From Pedobacter suwonensis (lineage in GTDB: Bacteria > Bacteroidota > Bacteroidia > Sphingobacteriales > Sphingobacteriaceae), in contig NZ_FOJM01000011.1 in the NCBI RefSeq assembly GCF_900111825.1, forward strand, positions 1 to 64,000: a DNA stretch of 64,000 nt. The letters run 5' to 3'. Below the pieces are notes generated by a model, which saw only the letters and a list, made by a program, of their open reading frames with translations, ran no database searches and was not told the DNA's origin. Every line of letters starts with the position of its first letter. The first letter of the stretch is position 1. Shown piece by piece: positions 63,568-64,000 of this stretch. The translations under genes and the position numbers were made by a program.

Positions 63568-64000
63568 ATGATCACGATTATAGCTACAACCAACAGGCCT
63601 AATAGCAATACGCTAAAAGTTGCTAAATATTACCAAAAGCAATTAAAAGAAAAAGGAGTCGATGCCAATCTGTTCAGTCTGGAACACCTGCCTGCAGATG
63701 TTTTGAACACGGATATGTATGGCAAACGATCGGAAGCTTTCCAGGAAATCCAGAACATGATCAACAGCACCGGAAAGTTTTTGTTCATTATGCCGGAGTA
63801 TAATGGAAGCTACCCAGGCGTACTAAAAGTATTAATCGATGCCTGTAATTTCCCGGATAGTTTTTACGATAAAAAAGCAGCTCTGGTTGGCATTTCTTCC
63901 GGTAAATACGGTAATATCCGTGGTGTAGATCATTTTACAGGCGTTTGTCATTACATCCACCTCAATATTTTACCCTTAAGGTTGCATATTCCGAATATCA
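63568..64000 (+). CDS. NAD(P)H-dependent FMN reductase family protein (partial, runs off the right edge)
   Basis: Flavodoxin-like fold reductase. The frame opens ATG ATC ACG ATT ATA GCT, giving MITIIATTNRPNSNTLKVA, and stays open to the last base (144 codons). The FMN-phosphate loop TNRPNSNT and the segment FIMPEYNGSYPGVLKVLIDAC are typical of NADPH-dependent FMN/quinone/azo reductases (PEYNGS.P..LK). The end is outside the window, so length and exact role are unknown. It diverges from parA. Confidence 0.88.
   Translation, partial: MITIIATTNRPNSNTLKVAKYYQKQLKEKGVDANLFSLEHLPADVLNTDMYGKRSEAFQEIQNMINSTGKFLFIMPEYNGSYPGVLKVLIDACNFPDSFYDKKAALVGISSGKYGNIRGVDHFTGVCHYIHLNILPLRLHIPNI

Overview
The window is AT-rich chromosomal DNA from a member of the Bacteroidota, most likely the Sphingobacteriaceae (Pedobacter or a close relative). 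The evidence is two SusC/SusD outer-membrane uptake pairs, a Bacteroidota-type ECF sigma/FecR pair, a heavy-metal RND pump fused to its outer-membrane factor, promoters of the TTTG-N19/20-TAnnTTTG type, and the order parA-parB-DUF5683-dapB-lepB that is typical of this phylum. Genus assignment is inference. I saw no tRNA, rRNA, CRISPR array, prophage or intact insertion sequence.

Layout, left to right. Positions 330-2509 hold aguB and aguA (agmatine to putrescine). Positions 2816-8821 hold a divalent-metal efflux operon (small His/Asp-rich protein, CzcA-type RND pump fused to an outer-membrane factor, CzcB-type adaptor). Then come a flotillin-like gene, a cysteine-rich CWC protein, the class I ribonucleotide reductase genes nrdB and nrdA, rlpA, msrB, a decayed GxxExxY gene, sucD, a cupin gene, rlmF and a DctA-type transporter. 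Repeat-rich intergenic DNA separates several of these.

The most interesting region is 23315-33072: ECF sigma factor, FecR anti-sigma, SusC with an STN domain, SusD, a lipoprotein cyanophycinase, an exported isoaspartyl peptidase/asparaginase and a second exported cyanophycinase, all on one strand and tightly spaced, followed by dctA. Both cyanophycinases keep the serine nucleophile and the DQH...R.R..R residues expected of true cyanophycinases. I read it as a SusCD-type utilisation locus for cyanophycin (multi-L-arginyl-poly-L-aspartate) or a related isopeptide polymer: surface cleavage to beta-Asp-Arg dipeptides, SusCD import, periplasmic dipeptide hydrolysis, and aspartate uptake by DctA.

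Positions 33167-42498 carry a GH2 glycosidase, an ABC exporter, truA, four small genes (DUF4293, DUF4256, a CrtO-like acyltransferase, DUF2200), a DEAD-box RNA helicase and an unknown small gene. Positions 42710-47577 carry a GH29 fucosidase with a duplicated C-terminal domain, bshC and a type-2 malate/lactate dehydrogenase. Positions 48204-58623 form a second utilisation locus (ROK regulator, SusC, SusD, GH29, GH3) for a fucose-containing glycan. Positions 58772-63386 are lepB, dapB, a DUF5683 gene, parB and parA, with the start of an FMN-reductase gene running off the right edge.

The intergenic DNA contains several copies of a small element bounded by CGTCA/TGACG inverted ends, other hairpin repeats, and clear intrinsic terminators. 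In both SusCD loci a stem-loop lies between susD and the enzyme genes.
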